64,000 bases of DNA from Pezicula radicicola (GCA_003008705.1 PDUO01000011.1:983956-1047955), one strand, 5' to 3'; positions 35,461-48,380 are shown, counted from the stretch's first letter. Translations and numbers: made by a program. Notes: generated from the sequence alone by a model not told the origin.

Positions 35461-36420
35461 ACCTTTAGATTACTGAGTGTTGTTTGGCTATGTGATCGTT
35501 CGAGAGTGATGAGGAATTGAGTAAGCTCCCCCTCTCGGTTGTAGTGAAAGTTAACAAGAGAAAAAGCAGAAGCATCTAGCTGTAGAACCTCATGGACTAT
35601 ATATATCTATATATGTAGAAACTCTCTGTAAGGCTATGCCGGAGCCCTTTGCTGCATAGCCAATGGGAGCCTACACTTTGCCCTATTTCTCTCACCCATG
35701 TCACTTGCATGAGCGACAACTCACCTACCCGAGCCTTGTATGCCACTTTCCGCTGAGTTCAGCTCCCCACAACCTAGATATCCGTTTCTGACCGTTCATA
35801 AATCGACGTATGAGCCATAGGTGTGGCACAAAGTTGTGCTGGCGATGATAACCCGCAGATGCATGTTGCTGTAAGATAGTGGTCATGACTTGTGACACTC
35901 TCAACTCAAGTTACACAGAATTTATTGATGATCATGCGGCTTGAGAAGTCCGAACAAAATTTGTTTATAACGATTGCCAATAATGGCAACCTCAGACTTG
36001 GACAGAAAGTCGAATCTGCCTGAGCAATTTTCAAAATCACTCAGTGGAAATCATTGATCGCTCAAGCAAATTACGCCCAAGGGCTTCAAATTAGGAAGTT
36101 TGTCGTCCGCTCTATTCGAATGGAGACAAAAATAATTCGTATTCCGAAACAAAGGTTGCTCTACTCTTTTATTCCAAACGCCTTTTAGGGGAAGCCTGAA
36201 GACTAACCAGTCAGAGATCATCCACCTCCTCGACTAGTTGCCACAACAGCCATATATCTATGCATCTCCGTCACGATATACAAAACCACACTTTCGCCAT
36301 ATTTGGAAGGGCTGGCCCTAAGCCAAAGCATGTCAATGTCCTAAAGGTAGTACTTCAAGAGAGTGCTGTAGCAAAGAGAGGAGAAACGTCTTCTTCAAAC
36401 CATGATTTCCAGGTACCTCT
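35461..36420. other. Intergenic, upstream of HeLo gene and 3' of DUF885 gene
   Basis: Nearly 1 kb with no supported gene; includes a TA-rich stretch (35599-35617) that could be the HeLo promoter. Confidence 0.4.
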
Positions 36421-38406
36421 TCAAAAGCCTTTATAGAACCTCCAGGACGATTTGAAATCTGGCGTTAAAGGCTGCTCCCTTATCAAAGCGCGCAAAAGTT
36501 CTATTGGCATCCAATTCTCCTTTAAGATTCGATCGTGGAACTCTTTGTCTGTCATTCTCCCGCTAGTAACTAACTCCTGCCGTAATGAATACAATTGGAA
36601 ACCTCCAAGCAAATACCCTGCCTGGTATAACGGTGTGTAGTCTCCAGCAAAGGACCGGCGTACTTCGCCTTCTGCATTTTCCCTCTCGTGTCCAACTCTT
36701 TCTACTAAGAAATCGATACATTCCTGTGGCGTCATCTCTCCGAGGTGGAATTTCAACGAGAATATGATCCGCGCACAGCGGTGCATACGCCAGAAGAGCA
36801 TCCCTATGCGGTTTTCGGCAGTCTTGGGGAATCTTTCATCATCCCAGAGAACCAACTCCCAGTAGAGCGACCATCCTTCAATCCAGAATGGTGTCTCGAA
36901 CATGCTTCGGTATGGTCGAAAGCGAGTGTTGTAATATCCTTGGAGATGATGGCCGGGAATCAATTCATGGAACACAGTTGCGCGGGCAAAATGGATATTA
37001 TTACCACGCATGCTCATCAATTTTGACTCGTGGTCCATCGTGTCTGTTGGGTAAGAGACGATGATTGAGTCTCCTCCTAGGAAAAAGGGATTGACCTTTT
37101 GCGCTTCTGGTGTCATCATAAACATCCTCCACAGCTCTTCGGCAAGCGGCGGTACTGTTACAAGATCGTACTCTTTTACGAATTCAGTCGCTTCGTCTGC
37201 GAGATGGCGAATAAGCTCGGGTTGCTTTCCTGGCTCAACATAGAGGCCCTTTACGTATTCTAAAGCCTCTTTCCAATTGTCACCGTACCCTAACTCGCGC
37301 GAAGCCTTTATCATCTCCTCCTCACACCACACGAAGTCTGTTTCTCCAATTTCGATCAGCTCTTTTGGTGTGTATGGGATCTTTTCTGCTTCTAGATCGG
37401 CCATCAGTCCCGCATTTCCGATGGGGTCGCCAACTATTGCGTCCTTATCGTCTCGATTAATGCCGACGAGCTTTTCTTTGATAGTCGAGGCAAATTCTTT
37501 CAACTGCTCGCTTACTTTTTCATAAGGTTTTGCAACCCACCAAGTGAACATGGGGTCATAGCCATTGAAGTATCCAAACCATTCAGCGAGGTGACCATGT
37601 AATTGATCCACGGTCTTTGCAGCACGGAAGGCACTGGTCTTGTCAAGCTTGACTTTGCCATCCTTCACCTTCTCATCTATGTCGGATATTTGCTTTCCGA
37701 TGTTATACACATCCCGCGCGGCCTTTTCTCCGTTGATTGGGATCATCTGTTGTCGATCTTCACAGAGGCGTACAATGGTTGGCGCAAAGGGGAAAAGTAT
37801 TTCTGTCTTCTTGTCTTTGACTGTCCCCAGATCGAGCTCCCCTAGGCGTCGCTTAATGTAGGTCTGGAGTAGAAGGTAGTCGATCTTCCCTTGCTGGTCA
37901 TAAGCGGTGAAGGATGTATTTTTCAAGGCCGTCCATTGTTCCTCAAGGTATGACCGGAGACGAGCTGTCCGCTTAGTTGAGATGTCAATGTTGTAGAACA
38001 GCTCAAGCTCGTTCAAGTCCTCACGAATCCTCACGATTCGGTCGCGCATGGTCTCAGTGGCATCCATGTCATAGCCGGAGCTCTCGGCCGAGATGCTAAT
38101 GTCGCCTACATCCTTACGGACCTGGTCAATTTTCTGGCGCATGATAGATACCTTGGTATCCTTCACTTCTACTGCACTCTCCTGTACGCTGGTTTTATTC
38201 TCGTAAGTTTGCGGCTTATTGGAAGGTTCGGGGAAGGTCTTTAAGTTGGGACCTGGGGAACACAATCCCGAGGGACTGGAGAGTGGGGTGTTGGCCCGAC
38301 AATACGAGTAAATGCTGTGCATGACTTTCTTATCTGGCCTGGCCGAAGTTTGCCATATCACGCCAAGACAACCCCAAGGTTTGGACCCTCGTCGGAAGAT
38401 GAACAT
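36421..38406 (-). CDS. DUF885-family metallopeptidase-like protein
   Basis: Single-exon protein of 661 residues, DUF885 along most of its length. The probable zinc site HELIPGHH is at 480-487, followed by FWIEGWSLYWE, whose Glu (about 510) suits the third ligand of a gluzincin-like site. Further family marks are the block MTPEAQKVNPFFLGGDSI and the end region GDYTPLYQAGYLLGGFQL. Members are thought to be membrane or cytosolic peptidases; the substrate is unknown. The first 30-60 residues are unlike the family and could be an organelle signal or an over-extended start; Met29 is an alternative. The gene is divergent from the OPT gene. Confidence 0.88.
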   Translation of the reverse strand: MFIFRRGSKPWGCLGVIWQTSARPDKKVMHSIYSYCRANTPLSSPSGLCSPGPNLKTFPEPSNKPQTYENKTSVQESAVEVKDTKVSIMRQKIDQVRKDVGDISISAESSGYDMDATETMRDRIVRIREDLNELELFYNIDISTKRTARLRSYLEEQWTALKNTSFTAYDQQGKIDYLLLQTYIKRRLGELDLGTVKDKKTEILFPFAPTIVRLCEDRQQMIPINGEKAARDVYNIGKQISDIDEKVKDGKVKLDKTSAFRAAKTVDQLHGHLAEWFGYFNGYDPMFTWWVAKPYEKVSEQLKEFASTIKEKLVGINRDDKDAIVGDPIGNAGLMADLEAEKIPYTPKELIEIGETDFVWCEEEMIKASRELGYGDNWKEALEYVKGLYVEPGKQPELIRHLADEATEFVKEYDLVTVPPLAEELWRMFMMTPEAQKVNPFFLGGDSIIVSYPTDTMDHESKLMSMRGNNIHFARATVFHELIPGHHLQGYYNTRFRPYRSMFETPFWIEGWSLYWELVLWDDERFPKTAENRIGMLFWRMHRCARIIFSLKFHLGEMTPQECIDFLVERVGHERENAEGEVRRSFAGDYTPLYQAGYLLGGFQLYSLRQELVTSGRMTDKEFHDRILKENWMPIELLRALIREQPLTPDFKSSWRFYKGF

Positions 38407-38860
38407 TACACTAGGAAGGCCTCGTCATATATCTTCAATATCGCGGGATGTAATGCCGCAAAGATAGGAATACGATGCCGTTCCGTCAGAAAGTTACTGT
38501 GAGTGGCTGGCTGCCTCCTGAACTATGAACAACATTCGAGAAATCATAGCTCTCCCCGCAATTTGGCCATGAGCCCACGAACCCATGAACACCATTTGAT
38601 GTCGACAATAATGTCTTATCTGTCTCCCATCTCATCGTTACGACGTTACGCCGACATGGGTGTGCCGAGTCTCTTCAGAGGTGGGCAGCATTATTCCGCT
38701 GCCCATGCTTCTGCTTCTATATAACTAAGCATGAGGACCTCAAAAGATTCACGGAGCTGTGTGCCGGCCCTTCTTTTACGTCCTGCCATTTCAAAGTGGA
38801 TTGGCAACTGTACTAAATCGTACTGTGCGGTATTGCCTGCGAGCTGTTCCACCGTCCACG
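38407..38860. promoter_or_regulatory. Divergent promoter region between DUF885 and OPT genes
   Basis: A 454-bp spacer between divergent starts. No specific sites recognised. Confidence 0.45.
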
Positions 38861-41800
38861 ATGCGGGGCCTTCGATCAATATGGGATAAACGGGCCGGGC
38901 CGGCTTCTGCAGAAATCATTGATGGAGCTGTAGTTGAAGAACCATCTTCGAGTGCCAAAGGAAGCGACTCGCCAACAATTGATGAAAAGCACGCTGGGAA
39001 TCATGAGTTATTAGCTGCTGCAGTCGAAGATGTCCCCAAGTTCCAGAAATCTCATCAGTATGATCCGAACCTACCCCTCGAGACGATTGATGCCCTGCGA
39101 AACGCCACTCAAAGCGGGGACGTCGAGAAAATCAACCAAGTCGAAGAGATCTTTGCGGAAAACTCACCTTATGAAGAAGTTCGGGCTGCTGTGAGGAATA
39201 CTGATGGCGGAGAGGTTGCAAATACCGTTCGTGCTTGGATTTTGGGTATGATCTTTGTGACTATTGGTGCGGGACTGAACATGTTTTTGAGCATGAGGTT
39301 TGTAGACGCTTCCCCAAACCTACACGCTGGTGCTGATAAGAGAATTATAGGAGTCCAGCTATATCTTTCCCTGCCATTGTTGTGCAATTGTGAGTGAAGC
39401 TTCTGCCTATGTCTTCGCAGTGATGCTAATTTTTCTTCAAGGCTTGTGTATCCAATTGCTTGTCTTTGGGCGAAAGTGGTTCCCACCAGAAAATTCGACA
39501 CATTTGGAGTCATTTGGACTTTCAACACTGGTCCATTCACAATCAAGGAACACGTTGTTATTACCGTATGTTACATCTTCTGAGAGTCGAGTTTGATTGC
39601 TTGAATGACTGACAACTACTACAGCTTATGTCCAAGTACGTTGTTCGAAGCTGTACTCGCAAGGAAACTTCAATATATTCATAGAAGACTAATTTAAAAT
39701 AGCGTTTCGATTGGCTATGCCTATAGTACTGATGCTTTGCTCGCCATTGCAGGAAAACGTAAGCTCTTATCTAAAAACACTGAGATCCGATATTTTCAAA
39801 TACTGAACCACTATAGCGTTCTACAACCTAGACATGGGATGGGGCTTCCAGATTTTATTCACTCTAAGTAGTCAACTTATTGGCATCTCGCTTGCTGGCT
39901 TGTTTCGTCGCTTCCTGGTTTGGTAGGTCATGCTAAATTTATAAGATTGCATGCGCCGCTCGCTAACGACTTCAGGCCGTCGGCTATGATTTGGCCAGGT
40001 CAATTTGCAAATACCTCTCTCTTCTATGCTTTGCATGATAAAAGTACTGCAGAATCCACGATTAATACCAATGGATGGCGAATCTCTCGATATCGCTATT
40101 TTATGTACCTCACTATTGGAGCATTCATCTATTACTGGTAAGTCCTTAACAGAACCTCGCTTACCTGCATCTTTACTAACATAGACAGGATCCCTGGTGT
40201 ATTGTGGCAGGGCCTCTCCGTCTTTGCTTTCGTGACCTGTAAGTTATCTTTAAAGAGCAAGATAACGAGAGACTATCTCCTAAAACTGTGTCTAGGGATT
40301 AAACCAAATAATGTTGTGGTTAATCAATTGTTCGGTGGCTTCACTGGACTATCTCTGATTCCCATCACATTCGATTGGACGTGAGTCTACTGGCTTTGTG
40401 GCTAGCCAATGTATAATGCTAAATTATACACAGGTATATCTCAGGTTATCTCGGCGACCCTTTACTGGCTCCAGTCCACGCTCTTCTCAACACTTTAGTG
40501 GGTCTGATCGTCTTCGTTATCATTACAGCAATTGGCATTTCCTTCACAGGCTCTCTGTGGTCGGACTATTTGCCTATGAACACCTCATCAACGTTTGATA
40601 ATACTCAGAGCAGCTACAATGTCTCCAGGATTCTTACTCCAGAATTCACATTTGATCTTGCCAAATACAAAGAATACTCGCCCATGTTCTTAGCACCCAC
40701 CTTTGCCATGAACTACGCCTTGTCTTTCGCTGCTCTTATCGCAGCCATCGTACATACCATCCTCTTTAATGGAAAGGAGGTTTGGTACAGATACAAGGCT
40801 GCCAGGAGCCAGGAGCCTGATATTCACATGAAACTTATGGATAAGTATCCTGAGGCCCCTGAGTGGTGGTACGCTATTCTATTTGCAGTATCTCTAGCTT
40901 TAGGACTGGCCACAACTTTGGGATTTGAGTCACAGCTTCCTTGTAAGTGACCATCAGAACTGCCAAGAATCATATTTACTAACGGGAGCAGGGTGGGCAT
41001 TCTTCCTTGCTAACTTTATTGCCTTTATGTTTGTGGTACGTTTCGACATATCGTGTTGTACGGATTATGCTCAACAAATAATAGATACCTACCTGCATGA
41101 TTTTGGCAACTACAAATATCGGACTTGGTAAGGCTTGAATTCTCGTTCGCAAAGTATTAAAGTCTTATATCTAACACTGCATCATAGCACTTAATGTCTT
41201 ATCTCCTTTCCTGGCAGGGTTCATGATCCCTGGAAAGCCTATCGGTGTAATGATCTTCAAAGTTTACAGCACTATTACCTTAGGACAAGCGTACGTCAAA
41301 CCCTCGGCAATAAGAAAACAGCGTTGTATGCTGACAAGAAGTTTAGACAAACGTATTGTGGCGATTTGAAACTTTCTCACTACATGAAGATTCCACCAAA
41401 GACAGTCTTCTCCTGCCAAATTGTCGCCACCATCTGGGCGACTTTTGTACAAATTGCAGTCATGAATTGGACACTTGGTAACATCGATGGTGTCTGTACA
41501 ACGTAAGTTCTCATCTAGATTTTATCTTCCGACAAGCATACTAACTAATACTTTCCTTCAACAGAACCCAAAAGGCCAAATTCACCTGTCCTAATGGCAA
41601 GACTTTCTTCTCATCTTCCATTGTCTGGGGAGTTATTGGTCCAAAGCGCATGTTCGGTCCAGAATCAATGTACTCAGCAATGCAATGGTACTGGCTTCTC
41701 GGTGCTCTACTTCCAGTACTCTTCTACATCATCATGCGAGTATTTCCCCGATCACCAGCACGCCTCTTAAACGCTCCAATGTAAGACCCACCAAATATTT

Positions 41801-42278
41801 AACATCCCAAGCAACCCTATATTTAGCCAGAAAACTAATCTAAACAAAAATACAGTATGCTAGGAGCAATGGGCTGGCTTCCACCAGCGACACCCCTCAG
41901 TTTCTTCACCTGGGCCATCGTAGGCCTAATCTTCAACCACTCCATCCGCAAGAGATTCCACGGTTGGTGGGGAACTTACAACTATGTTACGGCGGCAGCA
42001 CTGGACTCGGGCCTGATTCTCTCTACCATCGTTATCTTCTTTGCCATTACGTACCCAAACGTCACTATTCCACAGTGGTGGGGAAACGTAGGCGTGTTTA
42101 ATACTCTGGTATGTTTCTTTTTAATCTTCTTTGTTGATGGGAAGACATTGGGATGGACATGGAGGTGATAATATTATGGATTTCTTACTGACTGAGTTTT
42201 TACTTTTAGGATGCGTCATATACTGCTATTCGGAAGACTGTTGCTGATGGAGAGACTTTTGGACCTAAGTCTTGGTAG
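38861..42278 (+). CDS. Oligopeptide transporter, OPT family
   Basis: Proton-coupled small-peptide transporter with many membrane spans, 820 residues. There are 17 exons: 38861-39297, 39351-39389, 39442-39565, 39625-39635, 39703-39758, 39817-39922, 39976-40137, 40189-40238, 40296-40380, 40434-40942, 40992-41035, 41085-41127, 41188-41290, 41347-41502, 41565-41780, 41856-42108 and 42210-42278, totalling 821 codons. Family blocks are YDPNLPLETIDA, TFNTGPFTIKEHVVIT, WIKPNNVVVNQLFGGFTGLS, YLGDPLLAPVHALLNTLVG, SPFLAGFMIPGKPIGVMIFK, KLSHYMKIPPKTVF and NWTLGNIDGVC. It ends in ADGETFGPKSW. Exon 4 is an 11-nt microexon. The plasma membrane is the usual site. Confidence 0.93.
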
Positions 42279-42498
42279 AGTGTTTCGTTAGCTTTCATGT
42301 CGAGTTTCCACGGGGGATAGATACGGAAGTAATGATATACTTAAGAAGATTTACCGTGAAGACTATTTCTCAATACACAATTATTACTCAGATCCAAGAG
42401 AAATTGCTCGTGGAATGTTCAAAAGTGGAGAAGCTTTGTTGATGGATCTCAATCACTAGTTACTGGAATTAAGTAAACTCATCGGATTAATCTAGATA

Positions 42499-44129
42499 CT
42501 AATCAGCAAGGTAATCCTCCGCTTCTACACCCACACTCCTTGCAATATTTCTGATGAAATCCCATCCAACAGCGACTCGCCATTTACTTCCTCCGTCCAA
42601 AGTATCTGCCGCATTGGCGGCCCCGATCTTGACCAATAATCTGAGGCTTGTCAATGTTGCAATTGCGGTCTGAATATCTGCTTCTCCGCTTTGTCCACTA
42701 TACCCCTTCCTTCTTTTACCTCCGTATCTGCCTCTATCATCCCCATCGAGCTTTATTGCATGGAAGATAGCTAGCATCCTTTCTAGAACAAATGCTTGTG
42801 GACCGAGGAGCTTTCTTGAAATTTTACGGCTCTTTGAGACACCAGGCGTATTTTTTGAGATCGCAGTTCCACCACCTTTCTTTCGCCGTTTTGCTGCGGC
42901 ACTTTTCATGAAGTGAATTTGATCTGTTGCAGGTTTGTTGAATGAGGCTAGGTAGGATGCCACAAGCAAAAGACGAGAAAAGTAGGGTAGCTGGGTGCCG
43001 ATCCCTTGTTGCTTTGAAGGCAAGTCACCCACTGAGACTGATTCCTTGCTAGAGATCATATTGGGGACGAGCACTTTGTCATCTTGGAATAGCGATCTTT
43101 TGAAGACGAGTAAGCGACCGAACTCTTTGGAGGAATATGTCCCATCGAGTATTGGATCAATAAAAGATGGCCATAAGCGCAAGCAAGCTGAGCGGAAGGA
43201 TAGAATATCCCGCCCCGAGTGCTTTGAAAGAGAATCCCAAACGGCTGAGCAGAAACGATTCCAAACTTCTCTTGTTTCTTCTTGGCCCCCTGGTAGCTGT
43301 GGAGATGGTTCTGAAAGAGCTAGAATCTGCAAAAGCTCGGGTTTACGGTATGCTGGGAAGTGTATGTGCGGGACTCCAGGTAGATGGAGGAAGTGAGGTC
43401 GTGGAGAAGTCACAATGAATATCGTAGTCAGACGCGGAATCTAGCTCAATTAGTTCTGCAGTCCTGTACAGGTACTTTGTGTTGAGGTACATACAATCTC
43501 ACCCAGTCTAGCAAGAGCTGGGAGCAAAGTCGGTGGCGCCTCTCGTTGCTGGTCTATCCTATCAAAAACAAGGACAAACCTCTGTTTCGCAGACTCTTCC
43601 TTATCTAGGGCAGTCCAACCTTCTAGCAAGCTTCCGATATGGACGACCAGTTGCGCTATGTTCTCGCACCGTGGAATATTATCCGTCGATCCTACAGCTT
43701 TGGCCACGGCGCCAACAGTTTGCTCCAGTAAATGTCTGCCTGTTATACATTCTGCGCTTTTTATAATTGCATAGCAAATCTCCTCCCCATGGCCTTCTTG
43801 TTCAGAGTCTCCATTGAGGTTACTCAATCCCGAGCGGGAAAGCGCTTCGAGTACAGCCTTCGTGATGGCGCTTTTCCCTGTCGCCTCAAGTCCATGGACA
43901 ACGATATTCTTGCAAGGCGCCGCTCGTACCTGAAATATGAAAGCTATTTAGTAAAAAAAGGATGCGGCGCTGACTTGCGCCAGGCAGTGGTTAACTTGGA
44001 AGCTGATGTTGATAGCAAACTTACAGAAAGAAGAGTAGCCAAGGTGCGAGCTTGGGGACCTCGACATGGGAAGTTTGAGAGCAACGAAGAGAGCAATAGC
44101 TCGTTTGGTAGAGCAAATAATGAAGCCAT
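42499..44129 (-). CDS. orc5: Origin recognition complex subunit 5
   Basis: AAA+ subunit of the complex that marks replication origins; 493 residues. Exons are 44129-44025, 43929-43495 and 43440-42499 (494 codons). Walker A GLEATGKS is at 48-55 and Walker B VLVFDRID at about 154-161. The sensor-like TTIFIVTSPRP follows in exon 3. The C-terminal ORC5 region contains SRLLLVASYLASFNKPATD, FVLERMLAIFHAI and KWRVAVGWDFIRNIARSVG, which are family marks. The start ATG gives LFALPNELLLSSLLSNFPCR, the conserved N-terminus. Confidence 0.94.
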
Positions 44130-44493
44130 AAGTTGGGGTGAAGTTCTCAAGGTTGTCTGTCGCGTCGATTCATTCTCGGTCGACGCGATCAGGGGGTATG
44201 GTTGTAAAATAAGCTTCTCACAACATCCTTGTACATTTAGCGCGCCAGCCAGCACCTTTCAGATGATTAGGTATATCTGCTGTTCTCTCACCACTTCGTC
44301 GTCATTTATATCTTCATCTTCGTAGCTGCGTCTCCCCCAACCCTACTGTCAATGCTGCTGCCTTTTTGATTCCTCTTGACGTCGGTTGCTTAACCTTCAC
44401 CCAGAATCAACTCGTCAGCCTCAGGTCGCTTGTGGTTAGCTATTTGTGATCCCTGCCATCTGAGAAAATAGGTGCCCGGGCATTCTTGGGAAG
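44130..44493. promoter_or_regulatory. Divergent promoter region between ORC5 and Zn2Cys6 gene
   Basis: A 364-bp spacer between divergent starts; it must carry both promoters. No specific site recognised. Confidence 0.45.
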
Positions 44494-45782
44494 ATGTCAG
44501 GCGAATTCATAACTAAAAGACCGCACAAGAAGAGTAGGGCAGGCTGTACTACCTGCAAAGCGAGGAAGATCAAGGTACTTAACTGCGAGGAGGTGGCTTC
44601 CGACTTGAGTGATAATTCGCTGACTCTTTTCAAAAGTGTGACGAGAAACATCCCAAATGCTCATTCTGTGACCTTCGTCGCTTGGACTGTGTTTATATTT
44701 CTCGTCCCACGAAATCTGAGTCTACTGTCTCCTCAAATACATCTTCTCCCAGCGATTCACTTGTACTTAGTCGACGATCAGCATCAACCTCATCGTCTAG
44801 TGCTGACGATGCATCCGAGATTCTATATTCCCTCATGCCCGCTATTCACTCGTCATCTGGAGAACTGACTGCCTTCGACTTGCGCTTGATGCACCATTAC
44901 TCTGTGTCTACATGGAGCAGTCTTGCCTTAGGAAATCTACCGGACACCAACGGCGTTCTTCAGGTCCGAGTCCCTCAACTTGCTTTTGAGAACGACTTCT
45001 TAATGGATGCTATTCTCGGAATGGCATCACTGCATCTACAAACCATGTCTCCGGAATCCGATGAAATTCGGCATCAAACTGATATTTACCGTGGGAAAGC
45101 CTTCAGCGGCTTTCGTAAAGCACTCGACAATATTACCCCAGAAAACTATGACGCAACGCTAATCATGTCCTTACTTCTGATTGTGCTTGTTTCAAAGGAC
45201 TACAACACCAACGAAGATGACCTTCACGTCAACTATTGGCTCAATCTCTATCGAGGACTGAAAACTGTGATTATGTTGAAGGGGCGGTTGGCTAATATTC
45301 AGGATACGAGTGTTGGGCCTGTCTTCCGACGCAACTTGACAGAGTTGTCTACAATGCCTGTCGTCCCCCAGATTCTCTTGAATATGCTTTCCGCCGTAGA
45401 ACCCGATGACCCTGATTACCCACTTCTCGAAATCTATTGTAATGCGTTGGACAGCCTCGGAATGCTATTTGCCAGTCTTCAGTCCGACGGTATTGGTGCC
45501 CCACTTTCAATCAGGATTGTATCGTGGCCATCACGGCTCAAGGAAGAATTCGTTGCCGCTGCAGACGAAAAGCGGCCTAGGGCCTTGATTATTTTGTCTT
45601 ATTATCTGGCCTTTACGAAACTTGTCACTACTCTGTGGTGGGTGGATGGAATTCCGGATAGGGACATCAATGTCATTCTCCGAATTGTGGAGCCAAAGTG
45701 GTTGCCATTTTTACAGATTCCATTTCAGGCAACTCTGATGAGTGACCCCGAGGAGGTAGCGAAATTATTGCTCAGGAGTTGA
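44494..45782 (+). CDS. Zn2Cys6 transcription factor (UPC2-like architecture)
   Basis: Fungal binuclear zinc-cluster regulator, 408 residues. Exons are 44494-44574 and 44637-45782 (409 codons). The cluster uses Cys18, 21, 28, 35, 38 and 45 (CTTCKARKIKCDEKHPKC), and the intron falls directly before Cys28. A serine-rich linker and a C-terminal helical domain follow (FDLRLMHHYSVSTW, LMDAILGMASLHLQTMSP). This size and layout are typical of the large group that includes Upc2/Ecm22 sterol regulators, but also many unrelated factors, so the target pathway is not known. Confidence 0.88.
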
Positions 45783-47687
45783 AGACGACGACAAAAGCGG
45801 CCAGATGGTACTCAAGTTGGAGAAGAGTCTTACTTTGATGAACTCACCCAGCGCGAAGTCGCTGTTCACAACAAGCACGGCATGACTTCAAAAGTGATTG
45901 TAAGGAGCAATATGAAGTGCTGATTTTAAGCAACCCAAACTAACTCAATAGGTCAAACTACAGTCTACTTGGGCCACTACTCCTAGATCATTAGTGCAGG
46001 TTTTGGGGAAAAGACAGACAGATGACCGGATAGTCAACGTTTCTCCTCTGGAAAGACAATTGGTGATTACAATAGAAACGAAGCAACAAATCTGCAACCG
46101 TGACTGTCTCCTGAAATCCCAGACGCTAGCTCTTGTAGACCTGGTGTATCATATGAAAATACACTAGCTCGAACCTATCAGAGCCAAAAGCGCCATGATA
46201 CGCCAGCACCACTGGGCTCAATATAGGCAAGGCTGCACTTGAAGGTATCGCAGTTGCTAGTGATTATGTTTGAGTTTATATTGGAGGAAGAGGCGTTTTG
46301 TCTTTGAATGGAAAAGAGAAGGACAAGGCAGAGTGCGGTGCGCAAGGAACAGGTTCGGAGCGTATAGGGAAGTGCGATTTCATATACCACGGACAGGCGG
46401 ATTGAGAAACCCCTGGACACTCTTGCTTTGGCAAACATCCTCAAAGGTTCCAATAAGTACCATCCAGCGGAATTCGAACCCCCAATTTCTAAGCCTTTGG
46501 ATTAATGTGATGTGACGAAATTAGGGACTGGCTAAAAATATGCATTGTGGGCACAGAGTTTTGTCTTTATGTCCAAGTTGAGGGCTCTGTACTGTATGCC
46601 AGTCCAGAGTAGGCTCCTATCATTAAGATTCAAGGTGAGCTTCATAAGAGAATCTACGCAGTCATAAATCTAAGAAAAGAAATGGACGAACTACTTGGGA
46701 TACAGTCTCATGTAAATGGAATTCACGACAAGGGTATCTGCAAACTGGCTATACCATTATCCCTTTAGTGGAAACTATGTATTCATGAAGCTACTACGGC
46801 AGGTCCATGATAGCTTGAAGATGTCAAGTCATATAAGGTTCTCTCCCCTGAGTTCCCTCGCTTAGTCCAAAAAGCCCCCATGTGCCTCCCATTCTCCTTT
46901 ACTGCAACCGCACTTGAATAGGATAAATCCTGAGTAACTCAACCCAACTCCGTTGTCGAGGTAGATTTCTAGTTCTCGGCTTTCTACTTCCTACTTACTA
47001 CTTATTACTGTATAAGTGCTCGGTGGGTATGTAGGTACCTGTCTCAACGTTTCTCGCTTGGCATCGGAAGGGAGTTCAGCCGACACTCAGTGTCCCTAGG
47101 TCGCGTCTCCCGTCTTTCGCGCGTCGGTCAACGCGTTCCTCTAATCACAAGTCACCATAGATCACTTCATTGAGCACAGCTCCAGAAACCCAAACCCCAA
47201 TCATCACTAAACCAAATTCCAAATAGTCAATTGTTGCACCTGTGCACCTCAAAATACCTTCTTCGACATGGCTACACGTGTACCGTAGGAAATGGCCCAA
47301 ACATGGATAGAGGGAAGTTTCTGTATTGAGAGCGGTTCACCTTTTTATATGTGAGGCTCATGCGATGCGATGCGTTGGTATTTGTAACGGAGCTGTATAT
47401 GGCAGACCCACAAACCCGACCCGACACGGAGCAATTCATCGCACGTGAATCGCATTCGCATCCGAAAACGGGACAAGACGGATATTTACTGTACAGGGTT
47501 AGATTTCGCAGCTAGCGCATCCATCTCACCTTCAATTTCTCCGGATAAGACGAAGACAAGACAGTCTGACTACCTATTGTCCGGCCTTGTCTGCACGATC
47601 ACTTCAGCATTCCTTCATTCGACGCGCCTACAGTATCGTTAATCCTTAATACCCAGCTGTGTGAGATAGAGCTCTACAGAAAAAGTC
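45783..47687. other. Long intergenic region
   Basis: About 1.9 kb between the zinc-cluster gene and the FSH hydrolase. No supported gene. A weak tRNA T-arm-like sequence lies at 46467-46484 on the minus strand (see rejected items). Confidence 0.45.
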
Positions 47688-48380
47688 ATGGAGAGTAAGC
47701 CGCGGATATTATGTTTGCACGGGGGAGGCACTTCGGCCATGATCTTCAGGTTCCAGACCATCCGCTTAAGGAGAGAACTTGATTCCACATTCGACTTCGT
47801 CTTTCTCGATGCACCTTTCCTGTCGAAGGCCGGGCCTGGGGTGTTACCTGTCTTTGAAGACTGTGGTCCATACTATTCCTGGATAATACCCGGAACGCCG
47901 GAAGGAAAGCCAGTCCCAAAAGAGTCTATCCAGTTGATTCAGAAGGCAATGGACGATCAGGTTGCGAGCACTGGCAAACCATTTGTGGGGATATTAGGAT
48001 TTTCTCAAGGAACGAAGATCGGGTCAGGACTTTTACTGCAACAACAGTCCGATAGAGAGAAGAAGCAAGAGCAGAAAAATCCTCTCAAGAATGCCGATTT
48101 CCGCTTCGGGGTCTTTCTTATGGGCGGTCCTCCGCTGTTACCTCCTCAATATCCGCCATTTGATGTGCTGGAGAGATGCGCCACACCGAGTGTTCACGTG
48201 GTTGGTTTGGAGGATCCTTTAGTGGACTTTGGAAGGGCCCTGTGTGCAGATTTCTTCGAAATGGACAAGGCGAAGTATATGGAATTGCCAGGAGTTGGAC
48301 ATCATCTTCCCGACGGGCAAAGTCAGCCACTTACAGCTCAGATTGCGCGAGCAATTCTTGATGTTTGGGCGGTGGTATGA
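47688..48380 (+). CDS. FSH-type serine hydrolase (alpha/beta hydrolase)
   Basis: Single-exon protein of 230 residues in the FSH1 (ovarian cancer gene 2-like) family. The oxyanion strand-loop CLHGGGTSA is near residue 9, the nucleophile elbow GFSQG has Ser106, the acid lies in GLEDPLVD (Asp176 or 180) and the base in GVGHHLP (His205 or 206). Length matches the family. Fungal members are esterases or thioesterases, sometimes attached to secondary-metabolite clusters; no such cluster is visible here, so the substrate is open. Confidence 0.92.
   Translation: MESKPRILCLHGGGTSAMIFRFQTIRLRRELDSTFDFVFLDAPFLSKAGPGVLPVFEDCGPYYSWIIPGTPEGKPVPKESIQLIQKAMDDQVASTGKPFVGILGFSQGTKIGSGLLLQQQSDREKKQEQKNPLKNADFRFGVFLMGGPPLLPPQYPPFDVLERCATPSVHVVGLEDPLVDFGRALCADFFEMDKAKYMELPGVGHHLPDGQSQPLTAQIARAILDVWAVV

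Noticed and set aside
44130..44255. N-terminal extension of ORC5 upstream of 44129
   Set aside because: Codons stay open but there is no ATG and no family similarity; the ATG at 44129 gives the conserved start.
46467..46484. tRNA-like T arm (gggttcgaattcc on the minus strand)
   Set aside because: No matching acceptor, D or anticodon arms can be placed on either side, and the stem has mismatches.
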